Assembly: GCF_019931165.1 (NCBI RefSeq)
Contig: NZ_JAIOUP010000016.1
Coordinates: 1 to 49,010 of the forward strand
Direction of reading: 5' to 3'
Origin: Schnuerera sp. xch1
GTDB lineage: Bacteria > Bacillota > Clostridia > Tissierellales > Tepidimicrobiaceae
Length of the DNA stretch: 49,010 nucleotides
Position numbers and translations under genes: made by a program. This document shows, piece after piece, positions 32,250 through 41,361 of this stretch. Position 1 is the first letter of the stretch. The number at the start of each line of letters is the position of its first letter. The notes under the pieces are model-generated. The model was not told the origin of the DNA. It was given only the letters and a program-made list of their open reading frames with translations, and did no database searches.

Positions 32250-34155
32250 TGTTATTCCCTTTCTTTCCTCTTCGTTTCTGCTCTAAATAGATTAATAATA
32301 CATTAATATCTGCTGGGGAAACACCAGAAATTCGAGAAGCTTGCCCTACGGAATCAGGTTTAATTTGATTTAGCTTTTGCACAGCTTCGTTTCTTAAACC
32401 TTTTATCTCAGAGTAGTCTTGATCTTCACGTAATCTACGACCCTCTAGTTTCTTAAACTGTTCTATCTGGGACATTTGTTTCTTTATGTATCCTTCATAT
32501 TTTATTTGAACTTCTACTTGAAGTCTAATTTCCCTAGGTAAATGCTTTCTGTTTGGATCCAGTTCACCTATTGATTCATACTTAATCTCTGGTCTTTTAA
32601 TTAAATCATATAGATTAAAACCATTTTTTATTGGCGAGCTCCCAAATTTTTTCAGTACTTTATTCACTTCATCTGTAGGTGAAATGGTTACCTCTTTTAA
32701 TCTTTTTAGTTCCTCTTGTATAAGTTCCTCTTTTCTAACAGTTTTTCTATACCTTTCTTCAGTTACAAGACCAATCTCATAACCTTTTTTTGTCAATCTT
32801 AAATCTGCATTATCCTGTCTTAATGTTAATCTATATTCTGCTCTTGAAGTCATCATTCTATATGGTTCATTTGTACCCTTAGTAACTAAATCGTCAATCA
32901 AAACGCCTATATAAGCTTCAGATCTATCTAATATAAAAGAATCTTTTCCTTTAATATTCAAAGTAGCATTAATCCCTGCGATTAATCCTTGTGCTGCTGC
33001 TTCTTCATATCCTGATGATCCATTTATTTGCCCTGCAAAAAATAAGTTTTTGATTTTTTTATGTTCTAATGTCCTTTTCAAAATAGTAGGATCAATACAA
33101 TCATATTCTATAGCATAAGCCGATCTCATAAACTGAACATTTTCTAGCCCAATTATGGTTTTATACATTTTTAACTGAACTTCTTCTGGTAATGAAGAGC
33201 TAACACCTTGAACATACATCTCTTTAGTATCTAACCCTTCTGGTTCAATAAACACTTGATGTTTATCCCTATCTGCAAACCTTACAACTTTATCCTCTAT
33301 AGATGGACAATATCTTGGACCTACTCCTTCAATTTCACCTGCATATAATGGTGAACGCATTAAATTCTTTTTAATAACTTCATTTGTAGAAGGAGTTGTA
33401 TAGGTCAAATAACAAGGAACCTGTTCCATATCAAATTTTTTATCTATATTTAAAAATGAAAATGGTATAATTTCTTGATCTCCTGGCTGTATCTCCATAC
33501 TTGAATAATCTAGTGAATCCTTATGAACTCTTGCAGGAGTACCTGTTTTAAATCTTCTTAATTCTATTCCCAATTTAGTTAAAGATTCTGAGAGAATATT
33601 AGAAGGAGAAAAGCCACTCGGTCCACTGGAATAGTTTACCTCACCTACATATATCCTTCCTTTTAAATAAGTTCCAGTGGCTAATATTACAGCCTTTCCA
33701 TTATATATAGCACCAGTTCTAGTAATTATACCTTTTATCTTATTTTCCTCTGTTATTATATCTATTGCTTCTCCTTCACGCAAATCAAGGTTAGGTTCAT
33801 TTTCTAATACCTTTTTCATTTCAATATGATATTTTTTCTTATCAGCTTGGACTCTTAATGAATGTACAGCAGGACCTTTTGAAGTATTCAACATTCTACT
33901 TTGAATAAACGTTTTATCAATATTTAAAGCCATCTCTCCTCCTAAAGCATCTATCTCTCTAACCAAATGACCTTTCCCTGTTCCTCCAATATTAGGATTG
34001 CATGGCATATCTGCTATTGAGTTAAGATTCATAGCAAGCAATAAAGTTTTCATGTTCATTCTAGTAGAAGCCAAAGCAGCCTCACATCCGGCATGACCAG
34101 CGCCAACAACTATTACATCATAATCACCTGCATTATATTTTTTTACTTCTCCCAT
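32242..34155 (-). CDS. mnmG: tRNA uridine-34 modification enzyme MnmG (GidA)
   Basis: MnmG works with MnmE to add a carboxymethylaminomethyl group to C5 of the wobble uridine. The product of about 637 residues has the FAD Rossmann motif [14 protein letters not shown] (about residues 14-27), [21 protein letters not shown] (opening [11 protein letters not shown]), [16 protein letters not shown] (about 370), and the C-terminal [14 protein letters not shown] region. Start choice: AGGAGG lies 11 bases before ATG 34155 and only 2 before ATG 34164, so 34155 is favoured. The frame could extend to 34194. mnmE ends 23 bases upstream. Confidence 0.97.
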   Translation of the reverse strand: MGEVKKYNAGDYDVIVVGAGHAGCEAALASTRMNMKTLLLAMNLNSIADMPCNPNIGGTGKGHLVREIDALGGEMALNIDKTFIQSRMLNTSKGPAVHSLRVQADKKKYHIEMKKVLENEPNLDLREGEAIDIITEENKIKGIITRTGAIYNGKAVILATGTYLKGRIYVGEVNYSSGPSGFSPSNILSESLTKLGIELRRFKTGTPARVHKDSLDYSSMEIQPGDQEIIPFSFLNIDKKFDMEQVPCYLTYTTPSTNEVIKKNLMRSPLYAGEIEGVGPRYCPSIEDKVVRFADRDKHQVFIEPEGLDTKEMYVQGVSSSLPEEVQLKMYKTIIGLENVQFMRSAYAIEYDCIDPTILKRTLEHKKIKNLFFAGQINGSSGYEEAAAQGLIAGINATLNIKGKDSFILDRSEAYIGVLIDDLVTKGTNEPYRMMTSRAEYRLTLRQDNADLRLTKKGYEIGLVTEERYRKTVRKEELIQEELKRLKEVTISPTDEVNKVLKKFGSSPIKNGFNLYDLIKRPEIKYESIGELDPNRKHLPREIRLQVEVQIKYEGYIKKQMSQIEQFKKLEGRRLREDQDYSEIKGLRNEAVQKLNQIKPDSVGQASRISGVSPADINVLLIYLEQKRRGKKGNNND

Positions 34156-34178
34156 CGAAACCATTTCCTCCTTGTATA

Positions 34179-35558
34179 CTATTTTCCTATGCAAAACTCG
34201 GAAAATATCTTATCTAATATATCTTCTCCTACAGTATCCCCTGAAATCTCACCTAAATTCTCCCAACAGCTCTTTACATCTACTTCTATACAATCCAACG
34301 GCATATTTAAGTCTATACCTTCAATTCCATCTTCCATATTCTTTTTAGCTTTGACAAGCTGATTTTTATGTCTTATATTGGTTACTATTACATCGCTTTC
34401 TACTTCCAATTCACCAGAATAAAACATATCCTTTATTGTATCTTCTAATTTATTTAAACCTAATCCTTTCACAATAGAAGTAATGATTATCTCCTTATTA
34501 GGTAATAATTTTTTTAAATATGTTTCATCATATTTATTAGGGAGGTCAGTTTTATTCAATAGAATAATAGAGTTTTTATTCTTAATTATATCTATTATCT
34601 CATAATCTTCATCAGTAAGTCTATCTGAAGCATCAAATACAGCTATTACTAAATCAGATTCATCTACCATTTCTTTAGCTTTATCTACCCCAATCTTTTC
34701 AACTAAATCTTCAGTACTCCTAATACCAGCAGTATCAACTATTCTTAAAGGAATACCATCTATATTTACATACTCTTCGATAACATCTCTCGTAGTACCT
34801 GGAATATTAGTAACTATAGCTCTATTCTCTCTCAATATTGCATTCAATAAGGATGATTTTCCTACATTAGGTTTTCCTAATATGACAGTATTTAATCCAT
34901 CTCTAAGTATTTTACCTCTGTCAGATGTATTTAAAAGCATTTCTATTTCTTGTTTAACTATTATAGCTTTTTCCCTTAGTTCATCATAAGCCAAATCCTC
35001 TACATCGTCTTCAGGAAAATCAATAGAAGCTTCAATATGTGCAATCATTTCTAATAATATTGTCATTATTTCTTTTATTTTATTTGATAAACTGCCTTCT
35101 AGTTGATCTAATGATACATTAAAGGATTTTTCAGTCTTTGCTCTAATGACATCAATTACTGCCTCTGATTGTGCTAAATCCAATCTTCCATTCAAAAACG
35201 CACGTTTAGTAAATTCGCCTGGTTCAGCTAATCTAGCACCAGTTTCAAGTAAAAGTTCAAGAATCTTCTTTACTGAAATGATACCTCCATGACAATAAAT
35301 TTCCACCATGTTTTCCCTAGTGTAAGTATATGGCTTTTTCATATATACAATTAATACTTCGTCTATTATCTCTTCAGTATTAAAATCTACTATATGACCA
35401 TAAGTTAATCTTCTGTTCTTTGCTCTTTTTAAGCTATCTACTTTACTCCCTCTGAATATTTTATCTGCAATATCTAGCGAATTTTCTCCACTCATTCTGA
35501 CTATTCCAATTCCAGCTTCCCCAATAGCAGTAGATATAGCTGCAATTGTATCACTCAT
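34179..35558 (-). CDS. mnmE: tRNA modification GTPase MnmE (TrmE)
   Basis: MnmE binds a folate one-carbon unit and GTP and partners with MnmG. The 459-residue protein has the N-terminal folate domain ([19 protein letters not shown]), helical domain, and a G domain with [14 protein letters not shown] (G1, about residues 225-238), TTRD (G2), DTAGIR (G3) and NKTD (G4). It ends CIGK, the CxGK motif required for modification. ATG at 35558 fits the family start; an upstream frame to 35600 is unlikely, as it overlaps a hairpin. A GGTG site precedes the ATG. Confidence 0.97.
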   Translation of the reverse strand: MSDTIAAISTAIGEAGIGIVRMSGENSLDIADKIFRGSKVDSLKRAKNRRLTYGHIVDFNTEEIIDEVLIVYMKKPYTYTRENMVEIYCHGGIISVKKILELLLETGARLAEPGEFTKRAFLNGRLDLAQSEAVIDVIRAKTEKSFNVSLDQLEGSLSNKIKEIMTILLEMIAHIEASIDFPEDDVEDLAYDELREKAIIVKQEIEMLLNTSDRGKILRDGLNTVILGKPNVGKSSLLNAILRENRAIVTNIPGTTRDVIEEYVNIDGIPLRIVDTAGIRSTEDLVEKIGVDKAKEMVDESDLVIAVFDASDRLTDEDYEIIDIIKNKNSIILLNKTDLPNKYDETYLKKLLPNKEIIITSIVKGLGLNKLEDTIKDMFYSGELEVESDVIVTNIRHKNQLVKAKKNMEDGIEGIDLNMPLDCIEVDVKSCWENLGEISGDTVGEDILDKIFSEFCIGK

Positions 35559-35588
35559 AATCTTCACCGCACCTTTCCTAAGATAGCA

Positions 35589-35613
35589 GAAACCCAGCAT
35601 AGCACTGGGTTTC
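35589..35613. repeat. Intercistronic hairpin between jag and mnmE
   Basis: GAAACCCAG (35589-35597) and CTGGGTTTC (35605-35613) form a perfect 9-bp stem with a 7-base loop. No T run follows on the minus strand, so it is a processing or attenuation signal rather than a clean terminator. It starts 9 bases beyond the jag stop. Confidence 0.6.
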
Positions 35614-35621
35614 CTAAAAGT

Positions 35622-36248
35622 TTATTTTGCTTGAATAACTACTCTTCTATAAGGGTCTTCCCCTTCGCTATAAGTAGTTACACCATTTACATTTTGTAAT
35701 GCTGAATGTATAATTCTTCTTTCATATGGATTCATTGGCTCCAATTTTATTGGCTTATGTCCATACTTGGACTTTTCAGCCATTCTATTTGCCAATCTGA
35801 TCAAAGTTTCCTTCCTCTTCTTTCGATATCCTTTGATATCAACTAATACTTTAATATAATCATCTCTATCTTTATTAACTGAAAGACTTAATAGATACTG
35901 AATTGCATCTAAAGTATTTCCTCTTTTTCCGATAATAATACCCATATCAGAAGAATCAACATTAACAATTTCTACATATAATTGAGAACCTTCTCTCCTA
36001 ACAGAAGCATTCCCTTCCATATTCATCTGTAAAAGTATTTTATTTAAAAAAGTTTCCACAATTTCTACTGGGTCATTAACTACTGTTACTCTAACTGCTG
36101 CATCTTTCGTACCTATTAATCCAAACAATCCTTTGCTTGGTTCTTCTAAAACTTCAACCTGAACATCATTCTTACTTACTTCCAATTGTTCTAATGCTTC
36201 ATTAATAGCTCCTTCAACAGTTTTTGAAACCTTAACAACAGACTTCAT
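35622..36248 (-). CDS. jag: RNA-binding protein Jag (KhpB/EloR)
   Basis: Jag/KhpB is an RNA-binding protein linked to cell elongation and division control. The 208-residue protein has an N-terminal Jag_N domain (SVVKVSKTVEGAINEALEQL), the type II KH domain (MGIIIGKRGNTLDAIQYLLSL, GxxG is GKRG) and a C-terminal R3H domain (RIIHSALQNVNGVTTYSEGEDPYRRVVI, seen as RRIIHSALQ). I start at ATG 36248, directly after the yidC stop at 36250, with GGAGGAG 10 bases upstream; the longer frame to 36275 lies inside yidC. Its place behind yidC is the standard operon position. Confidence 0.96.
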   Translation of the reverse strand: MKSVVKVSKTVEGAINEALEQLEVSKNDVQVEVLEEPSKGLFGLIGTKDAAVRVTVVNDPVEIVETFLNKILLQMNMEGNASVRREGSQLYVEIVNVDSSDMGIIIGKRGNTLDAIQYLLSLSVNKDRDDYIKVLVDIKGYRKKRKETLIRLANRMAEKSKYGHKPIKLEPMNPYERRIIHSALQNVNGVTTYSEGEDPYRRVVIQAK

Positions 36249-36249
36249 A

Positions 36250-36960
36250 CTATTTTGTCTCCTCCTTAACTTCACCCAAAGACCTATTAATAATCAATTG
36301 CTGAACTATCTGAAATATATTACCTATAACCCAGTAAAGTGCCAATCCTGACGCAAAGGATCTTGAAGCCATAAATATCATAACTGGAAGAAATATATTC
36401 ATTATTTTTTGAGTCGATTGTGCTTGAGAATTAGTCTGAACATTTCCAGTCATTAGTTTACTCTGTAAAAAAGTGGTCAAGCCAGCTAAAAGAGGTAGTC
36501 CCCAAAGGTAAGGATCCGGTTGTTCTAAATTAGGAATCCATAAAAATCCTTTACTAATTGTATCATAAATAGCTGGATCTTTAAAAACAAACTGTACTGG
36601 ATCTCTTAACACCTTAAAAATAGCTATTATTATTGGAAATTGAATAAGTAAGGGTAAACACCCAGACATTGGATTATAATTATTTTCTTTATATAATTGC
36701 ATCATTTTTGTTTGTTGGGTCTGTGGGTCATTTTTATATTTCTCTTGAATTTCTTTCATTTTTGGTTGCAACTCATTCATTTTCTTAGTAGACTTACTCT
36801 GGTGCAAACTAATAGGCAAAAGAATAAGTTTAAATATAATAGTAGTTATAATGATAGTAATACCATAATAAGAAACAAGTTTTGTCTCTGTACCTACTTG
36901 TGATACTACATCAAATACGAATTTCATCAAACTTCCTAATAAATTACCTAGAAATGTCAT
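36250..36960 (-). CDS. yidC: Membrane protein insertase YidC (Oxa1 family)
   Basis: YidC inserts membrane proteins alone or with SecYEG. The 236-residue protein has five hydrophobic segments: an N-terminal one (MKFVFDVVSQVG region), then YYGITIIITTIIFKLILLPIS with the cytoplasmic hairpin SKKMNELQPKMKEIQEKYK (spelled here in part as QPKMKEIQEKY), and later GCLPLLIQFPIIIAIFKVL, WGLPLLAGLTTFLQ and SGLALYWVIGNIFQIVQQ. No lipobox cysteine is seen, unlike Bacillus SpoIIIJ; this is usual for clostridial YidC. It lies 14 bases after yidD. Confidence 0.95.
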   Translation of the reverse strand: MTFLGNLLGSLMKFVFDVVSQVGTETKLVSYYGITIIITTIIFKLILLPISLHQSKSTKKMNELQPKMKEIQEKYKNDPQTQQTKMMQLYKENNYNPMSGCLPLLIQFPIIIAIFKVLRDPVQFVFKDPAIYDTISKGFLWIPNLEQPDPYLWGLPLLAGLTTFLQSKLMTGNVQTNSQAQSTQKIMNIFLPVMIFMASRSFASGLALYWVIGNIFQIVQQLIINRSLGEVKEETK

Positions 36961-36974
36961 TCATTAACCTCCAA

Positions 36975-37190
36975 TCATTTTAGTGGATCATATCCTCCTT
37001 CGTTAAACGGATGGCATTTTAGAATCCTTTGTATACTTAAATAAGTTCCTTTCAAAAATCCATATTTCTTATAAGCTTCAAGAGAATATTGCGAACAAGT
37101 TGGATAAAATCTACAATGACCTCCTGTTAATATATACTTTGAAATAAATTTTTGATAGAATTTTATAAATAAAACAGCTAATTTAGCCAT
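36975..37190 (-). CDS. yidD: Membrane protein insertion efficiency factor YidD
   Basis: This 71-residue protein has the YidD core: [25 protein letters not shown] (key part [12 protein letters not shown] at about residues 25-36) and the end [12 protein letters not shown]. YidD is a small peripheral inner-membrane protein thought to aid YidC. I prefer ATG 37190, with GGTG just upstream, over GTG 37199; it overlaps the end of rnpA by 8 bases, indicating coupling. Position between rnpA and yidC is universal. Confidence 0.95.
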   Translation of the reverse strand: MAKLAVLFIKFYQKFISKYILTGGHCRFYPTCSQYSLEAYKKYGFLKGTYLSIQRILKCHPFNEGGYDPLK

Positions 37191-37539
37191 TATTTTCACC
37201 TTTATCCTTTAAAATATTAGCTAATTTCAAAATATGAAGCATTGCACTTTCCAAATCACTATATTTTATATTTACAACATTTTTTTTAGGTATTAATATT
37301 ATATCATATTTTCCTTTTATATTATCAAAATTCTTCCTAAATATTTCTTTCATTCTTCTCTTTACTCTATTTCTGACAACACTATTTCCTATTTTTTTCG
37401 TAACGGTAAAACCAATCCTTGAATAATCCAATCCATTCCTTCTTGCATACATGATTAAATTTCTATTCCAGTAATTTTTCCCATTCTGATACACTTTCTT
37501 AAATTCTTGATTACTTCTCAATCTAAACTTTTTATCCAT
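37183..37539 (-). CDS. rnpA: Ribonuclease P protein component RnpA
   Basis: RnpA is the protein subunit of RNase P and binds the catalytic RNA and the tRNA leader. The 118-residue basic protein has [17 protein letters not shown] at the N-terminus and the RNR signature [25 protein letters not shown] (seen in part as [15 protein letters not shown], about residues 50-64). ATG at 37539 follows AAGGAGC by 5 bases. It lies behind rpmH with a terminator in between. Confidence 0.97.
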   Translation of the reverse strand: MDKKFRLRSNQEFKKVYQNGKNYWNRNLIMYARRNGLDYSRIGFTVTKKIGNSVVRNRVKRRMKEIFRKNFDNIKGKYDIILIPKKNVVNIKYSDLESAMLHILKLANILKDKGENNG

Positions 37540-37557
37540 AAAATGCTCCTTGTAGAC

Positions 37558-37581
37558 AAAAAGGCCACTATTATTGCGGCC
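37558..37581 (-). terminator. Terminator or attenuator between rpmH and rnpA
   Basis: On the minus strand GGCCGC (37581-37576) pairs with GTGGCC (37568-37563) around a 7-base loop, followed by five T residues. It begins immediately after the rpmH stop and probably sets the ribosomal protein to RNase P expression ratio. Confidence 0.8.
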
Positions 37582-37716
37582 CTATGCTGATAATCTCTTT
37601 CTGCCTTTTCTTCTTCTATCCCTTATTATTCGTCTTCCTGATTTTGTTTTCATTCTTTTTCTAAAACCATGTTCTTTACTTCTCTGTCTTCTTTTTGGTT
37701 GATAAGTTCTTTTCAA
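37582..37716 (-). CDS. rpmH: 50S ribosomal protein L34
   Basis: This 44-residue, highly basic protein reads [20 protein letters not shown] followed by [20 protein letters not shown] and LSA, a full-length match to L34. It starts at TTG 37716, 7-8 bases after GGGGGTG, and ends at 37582. It is too short for many gene callers. A consensus promoter (37823-37795) precedes it, and it heads the rpmH-rnpA-yidD-yidC-jag run. Confidence 0.97.
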   Translation of the reverse strand: MKRTYQPKRRQRSKEHGFRKRMKTKSGRRIIRDRRRKGRKRLSA

Positions 37717-37794
37717 TTATCTACACCCCCTTAGATCTAACCATCTATAAAAATTTCATAGTTTTCAATAAAGAAAACACGAATACTACTATAG

Positions 37795-37823
37795 ATTATA
37801 TTTATAGGAAGGTTATATGTCAA
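37795..37823 (-). promoter_or_regulatory. Consensus sigma-A promoter of the rpmH operon
   Basis: On the minus strand TTGACA (37823-37818), exactly 17 bases, then TATAAT (37800-37795), a perfect consensus promoter. Transcription would begin at about 37788, some 70 bases before rpmH. Confidence 0.85.
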
Positions 37824-37839
37824 GAAATTTAAAACAACC

Positions 37840-38206
37840 ATATCCACAACAAAAACTATTAACAAGTTCTTAATACTGTGGATAATTTTATTGATATAAT
37901 CTATTTTTTTTGATATTATAAAATAAATGTGGATAATTTATATTTTTTAAATAAATTTTAAACTTATTAACATTCTGTGGATAAAATTGTGCATAAGTTT
38001 ATTTTTCTTAAAACTCATTCTTGCTTTAAATTTGTTAATTCAACTAAATTTTTATCCACATATTTTTTATCTACAACCTTGTTTATTATTTACATTATTC
38101 ATAATAAAAAAATTGATACTAACATATTATTAATAGTTTATCCACAATTATTATACCTTTTCTCCTTATTATTATTTATATTTATTATTGATTATTTTGT
38201 GGATAA
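37840..38206. other. oriC upstream part: DnaA-box cluster
   Basis: In very AT-rich sequence between rpmH and dnaA I count five perfect TTATCCACA boxes and one-mismatch forms. Perfect plus-strand boxes: 38052-38060 and 38038-position equivalent at 38138-38146. Perfect minus-strand boxes: 37877-37885, 37928-37936, 37976-37984 and 38198-38206. Variants: 37840-37848 (ATATCCACA), 37988-37996 (minus, TTATGCACA) and 38067-38075 (TTATCTACA). This corresponds to incA/incB in Bacillus. It gives six perfect boxes in total. The 37977-38240 plus-strand reading frame across it is not a gene. Confidence 0.93.
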
Positions 38207-38263
38207 CTATGTTAATATTCATCTATATTTTTTCTTTTAGTTATAAAAACCTATGAAATGGTT

Positions 38264-38269
38264 ATAATT
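38264..38269 (+). promoter_or_regulatory. Probable -10 element of dnaA
   Basis: TATAAT lies 27 bases before the dnaA start. No good -35 is found 17 bases upstream (only GTTATA). DnaA boxes nearby suggest autoregulation. Confidence 0.4.
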
Positions 38270-38295
38270 TACATCAAAATAGGAGGAATTATAAA

Positions 38296-39639
38296 ATGGA
38301 TTCAAATTTAAACACTATTTGGGATGAAGTGTTAAAATTAATAAAAGTAGAACTGACAGAAGTAAGTTTTAACACTTGGTTAAAAACCATTAAACCAATC
38401 ACCTTGACACAAAATAAGGTTGTCCTTGCTGCCCCTAATGAGTTTACAAAAGGTATACTAGAGGGTAGATATTTAAATCTAATTAAAAATGCAATAAAAC
38501 AGGTTACAGAAAAAGAATACAATATTCAATTTACGATCCCTGGTGAAGATATTGATATAAATGTTGCAAATGTTGGACAATCTATGCCAACAAATAATAA
38601 AAAAACAAACCAAAAATCAAAATTAAATCCAAAATATACGTTTGATACCTTTGTTATTGGGAATAGCAATAGATTTGCTCATGCAGCTTCATTAGCAGTA
38701 GCAGAAGCTCCGGCTCAAGCATATAATCCCTTATTCATCTATGGTGGTGTAGGGTTAGGTAAAACTCATTTAATGCATGCAATAGGTCATTATATATTAA
38801 GTCAATCACCTGATTCGAAAGTAGTTTATGTATCATCAGAAAAATTTACAAATGAATTGATTAATTCAATAAGAGATGACAGAAATAATCAATTTAGAAG
38901 CAAATATAGAAATGTAGATGTACTATTAATTGATGATATTCAATTTATTGCAGGTAAAGAAAGTACTCAAGAAGAATTTTTCCATACATTTAATGCTTTA
39001 CATGATGCAAATAAACAAATAATAATATCCAGTGATAGACCTCCTAAGGAAATACCTACTCTAGAAGATAGGTTAAGATCAAGATTTGAATGGGGATTAA
39101 TATCAGATATTCAACCACCTGATTTAGAGACAAGAATTGCAATACTTAAGAAAAAAGCTAAAGTAGAAAATATTGATGTATCAGATGATGTCATGTTATA
39201 TATTGCTTCGAAAATCCACTCAAACATAAGAGAACTAGAAGGTGCATTAATTAGAATAGTAGCTTACTCATCCTTGACAAATAAAGATGTGACAGTTGAA
39301 TTAGCTGAAGAAGCTCTAAAGGATATTATATCAACAAATAAATCTAGAAAAATAACTGTAGATTTAATTAAAAAAATTATATCTAAAGAATTCGATATAA
39401 AAATAGAGGACTTTAATTCTAAAAAGAGAACTAGAGCTATAGCATATCCAAGACAAATAGCTATGTATCTAACCAGAGAACTAACAGATCTTTCTTTACC
39501 TAAAATAGGAGATGAATTTGGAGGAAGAGATCACACAACTGTAATACATGCTTATGATAAGATATCTAAAGATATTGATGAAAATGAAGACTTTAATGGA
39601 AAAATTAAATCACTTATTAAAAACATTAAAGGAGAATAA
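38296..39639 (+). CDS. dnaA: Chromosomal replication initiator DnaA
   Basis: DnaA binds DnaA boxes and opens the origin. The 447-residue protein has domain I (residues about 1-85, [17 protein letters not shown]), a short linker, the AAA+ domain with Walker [10 protein letters not shown] (Lys156) and Walker B LLIDDIQF, and the domain IV helix-turn-helix with signature [12 protein letters not shown] starting at Gly409. ATG at 38296 follows AGGAGG by 8 bases. Flanked on both sides by DnaA-box and unwinding sequences. The first rightward gene of the leading strand. Confidence 0.98.
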   Translation: MDSNLNTIWDEVLKLIKVELTEVSFNTWLKTIKPITLTQNKVVLAAPNEFTKGILEGRYLNLIKNAIKQVTEKEYNIQFTIPGEDIDINVANVGQSMPTNNKKTNQKSKLNPKYTFDTFVIGNSNRFAHAASLAVAEAPAQAYNPLFIYGGVGLGKTHLMHAIGHYILSQSPDSKVVYVSSEKFTNELINSIRDDRNNQFRSKYRNVDVLLIDDIQFIAGKESTQEEFFHTFNALHDANKQIIISSDRPPKEIPTLEDRLRSRFEWGLISDIQPPDLETRIAILKKKAKVENIDVSDDVMLYIASKIHSNIRELEGALIRIVAYSSLTNKDVTVELAEEALKDIISTNKSRKITVDLIKKIISKEFDIKIEDFNSKKRTRAIAYPRQIAMYLTRELTDLSLPKIGDEFGGRDHTTVIHAYDKISKDIDENEDFNGKIKSLIKNIKGE

Positions 39640-39739
39640 TCAACAAATTTTGTGAATATCACTGTTAACCAAATGTTAATAAGTTAAAGAACTTTTAACG
39701 TTTTGACTTATGGGGATAAATAGAATAGTTATTATTAAC

Positions 39740-39850
39740 TTATCAACAGGTTTTTAAATGCTATACCTATTTTATTTATTGTTTTATACATAGTTATAAA
39801 CATATTAACAGCCCCTACTACTATTACTACTATTATTATATTAATCTATT
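39740..39850. other. oriC downstream part: DNA unwinding element with DnaA-trios
   Basis: Between dnaA and dnaN lie a near-match DnaA box (TTATCAACA, 39740-39748), then GCCCC (39811-39815), then an unbroken series of triplets at 39816-39839. On the minus strand these read as TAA/TAG repeats (eight trios: TAA, TAA, TAG, TAG, TAA, TAG, TAG, TAG). AT-rich sequence follows. DnaA box, GC cluster, DnaA-trios and AT-rich order equals the basal unwinding system of Bacillus oriC (incC). The DnaA boxes right beside the trios are poorly conserved here. Confidence 0.8.
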
Positions 39851-39883
39851 TCTATTAAAATGGATAAAAGGAGGAATTCTCAA

Positions 39884-40990
39884 TTGAAAATAAGAATCAA
39901 TCAAAGTTTATTATCACATCATATAAATATAGTGCAAAAAGGTATTTCTTCTAGAACTACATTACAAATATTAGACGGTATACTATTAGAAACGGTTAAT
40001 GGAAAGTTAAAGTTAACTGCTACAGATTTAGAAATAGGAATAGAAACATATTTAGATTGTGATATAATTGAAGAAGGCTCAATAGTTATAAATTCAAATA
40101 TCTTTGGAAATATAGTTAAGAAATTACCCAATTCTACAATAAATATTAAGGTTGAAGAAAATAATGTTAATATTACATGTGAAAGTTCAGAATTTAATAT
40201 ATTAGGCAATAATCCTTTCGAATTTCCAGAATTACCTACTATTTCTAATCATAATTCATTCAATATAGCTAAAGATTTATTTAAATCTGCTATTAGACAA
40301 ACTGTATTTGCTACAACCCAAGATGAAACAAGACCTATTTTAACTGGTGTTTTACTAGAAATAACTAATAAAAAGGGTTCTTTTGTTGCATTAGATGGAT
40401 ACAGATTAGCTTTAAGAAATATACCTATAGATTCTAAAGAAGATATAAAGATAGTTATTCCAGGTAGGGCGTTATCAGAATTAAATAAAATATTAGATGA
40501 TGAAAGTGAAGAATTTACTATAATTACAGCTCCAAGTAATGTAATATTTAATCTAGGAGATACCGTAGTATCATCAAGGCTTTTAGAAGGACAATTTTTA
40601 AATTATAAAGATATTATAAGAGAAGATCATAAGACAAAGGTGATAGTAAATAAAAAAGCGTTTCAAGATAGCTTAGAAAGAGCTTCTTTATTAGCTAAAG
40701 AAGAAAAGGCTAATTTAGTTAAAATAAACATTGACGATGGTCAAGTAATTATTAAGTCACATACTGAAATAGGTAATGTAAATGAGCAGATTCCATCAAA
40801 AAATGAAGGAGATAGTGTTAATATAGCGTTTAATTCTAAATATATACTTGATGGAATAAAAAATATTGATTCTGAAGAAATAGAACTTCTATTTATGGGA
40901 AGTTTAAATCCTTGCATAATAAGACCGATAGATGATGAAAACTATATTTATTTAGTATTACCAGTACGATTAGCTCAGGAGGATTTCTAA
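39884..40990 (+). CDS. dnaN: DNA polymerase III sliding clamp, beta subunit
   Basis: DnaN forms the ring clamp that tethers the replicative polymerase. The 368-residue protein has three similar domains. Family marks include KGISSRTTLQILDGILLE (about residues 18-35), QDETRPILTGVLLEI (about 145), ALDGYRLALR, and the C-terminal VLPVRL. TTG at 39884 is the start: AAGGAGG lies 9 bases before it and the protein then opens MKIRINQSLL as expected; the upstream ATG at 39860 precedes the binding site. Confidence 0.97.
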   Translation: MKIRINQSLLSHHINIVQKGISSRTTLQILDGILLETVNGKLKLTATDLEIGIETYLDCDIIEEGSIVINSNIFGNIVKKLPNSTINIKVEENNVNITCESSEFNILGNNPFEFPELPTISNHNSFNIAKDLFKSAIRQTVFATTQDETRPILTGVLLEITNKKGSFVALDGYRLALRNIPIDSKEDIKIVIPGRALSELNKILDDESEEFTIITAPSNVIFNLGDTVVSSRLLEGQFLNYKDIIREDHKTKVIVNKKAFQDSLERASLLAKEEKANLVKINIDDGQVIIKSHTEIGNVNEQIPSKNEGDSVNIAFNSKYILDGIKNIDSEEIELLFMGSLNPCIIRPIDDENYIYLVLPVRLAQEDF

Positions 40991-41057
40991 TTAAAGCATA
41001 ATTTTTTCGAATCATGCTTTTAGATCTTAGGATGATAAAAAATAAGAGGAGAATATT

Positions 41058-41267
41058 ATGAAGGAAATAAAAATTAAAACAGAATTTATAAAACTAGATC
41101 AATTGCTTAAATTTGCTGGAATTGTACAAACTGGTGGGGAAAGCAAGATTATGATAAATGAAGGTATAGTTTCTGTAAATGGAAGTATTGCAAAAGAAAG
41201 AGGAAAGAAAATAAGAAGAGGTGATATTATAGAAGTAAAACACATAGATAAATTTATTGTGGTGTAA
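41058..41267 (+). CDS. yaaA: S4-domain RNA-binding protein YaaA (RlbA)
   Basis: The 69-residue protein is a single S4 domain: FIKLDQLLKFAGIVQTGGESK then GIVSVNGSIAKERGKKIRRGD. In Bacillus the gene lies between dnaN and recF, as here, and it has been linked to ribosome assembly. ATG at 41058 follows GAGGAG by 7 bases. A weak stem (AAAGCAT/ATGCTTT at 40995-41022) lies between it and dnaN. Confidence 0.94.
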   Translation: MKEIKIKTEFIKLDQLLKFAGIVQTGGESKIMINEGIVSVNGSIAKERGKKIRRGDIIEVKHIDKFIVV

Positions 41268-41302
41268 TTGTATGATATAATAGATTAAGGAATGATATAA
41301 AG

Positions 41303-41323
41303 CCTCAACCTTCGTGGTTGGGG
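41303..41323. repeat. GC-rich hairpin between yaaA and recF
   Basis: CCTCAACC (41303-41310) and GGTTGGGG (41316-41323) form an 8-bp stem (one G-T pair) around TTCGT. It is out of place in this AT-rich DNA. The context AAAGCCTCAACC...GGTTGGGGAT resembles hairpins at IS200/IS605 ends, but no tnpA or tnpB is present. It may simply be a stable processing hairpin. Confidence 0.45.
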
Positions 41324-41361
41324 ATTTGTAACTTATGAAATACTTTTGAGAGGTGCTTTGT

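Noticed and set aside
37977-38240. Reading frame of 87 codons in the oriC region
   Set aside because: It runs through DnaA boxes, has extreme Phe/Ile/Leu/Tyr content and no ribosome binding site.
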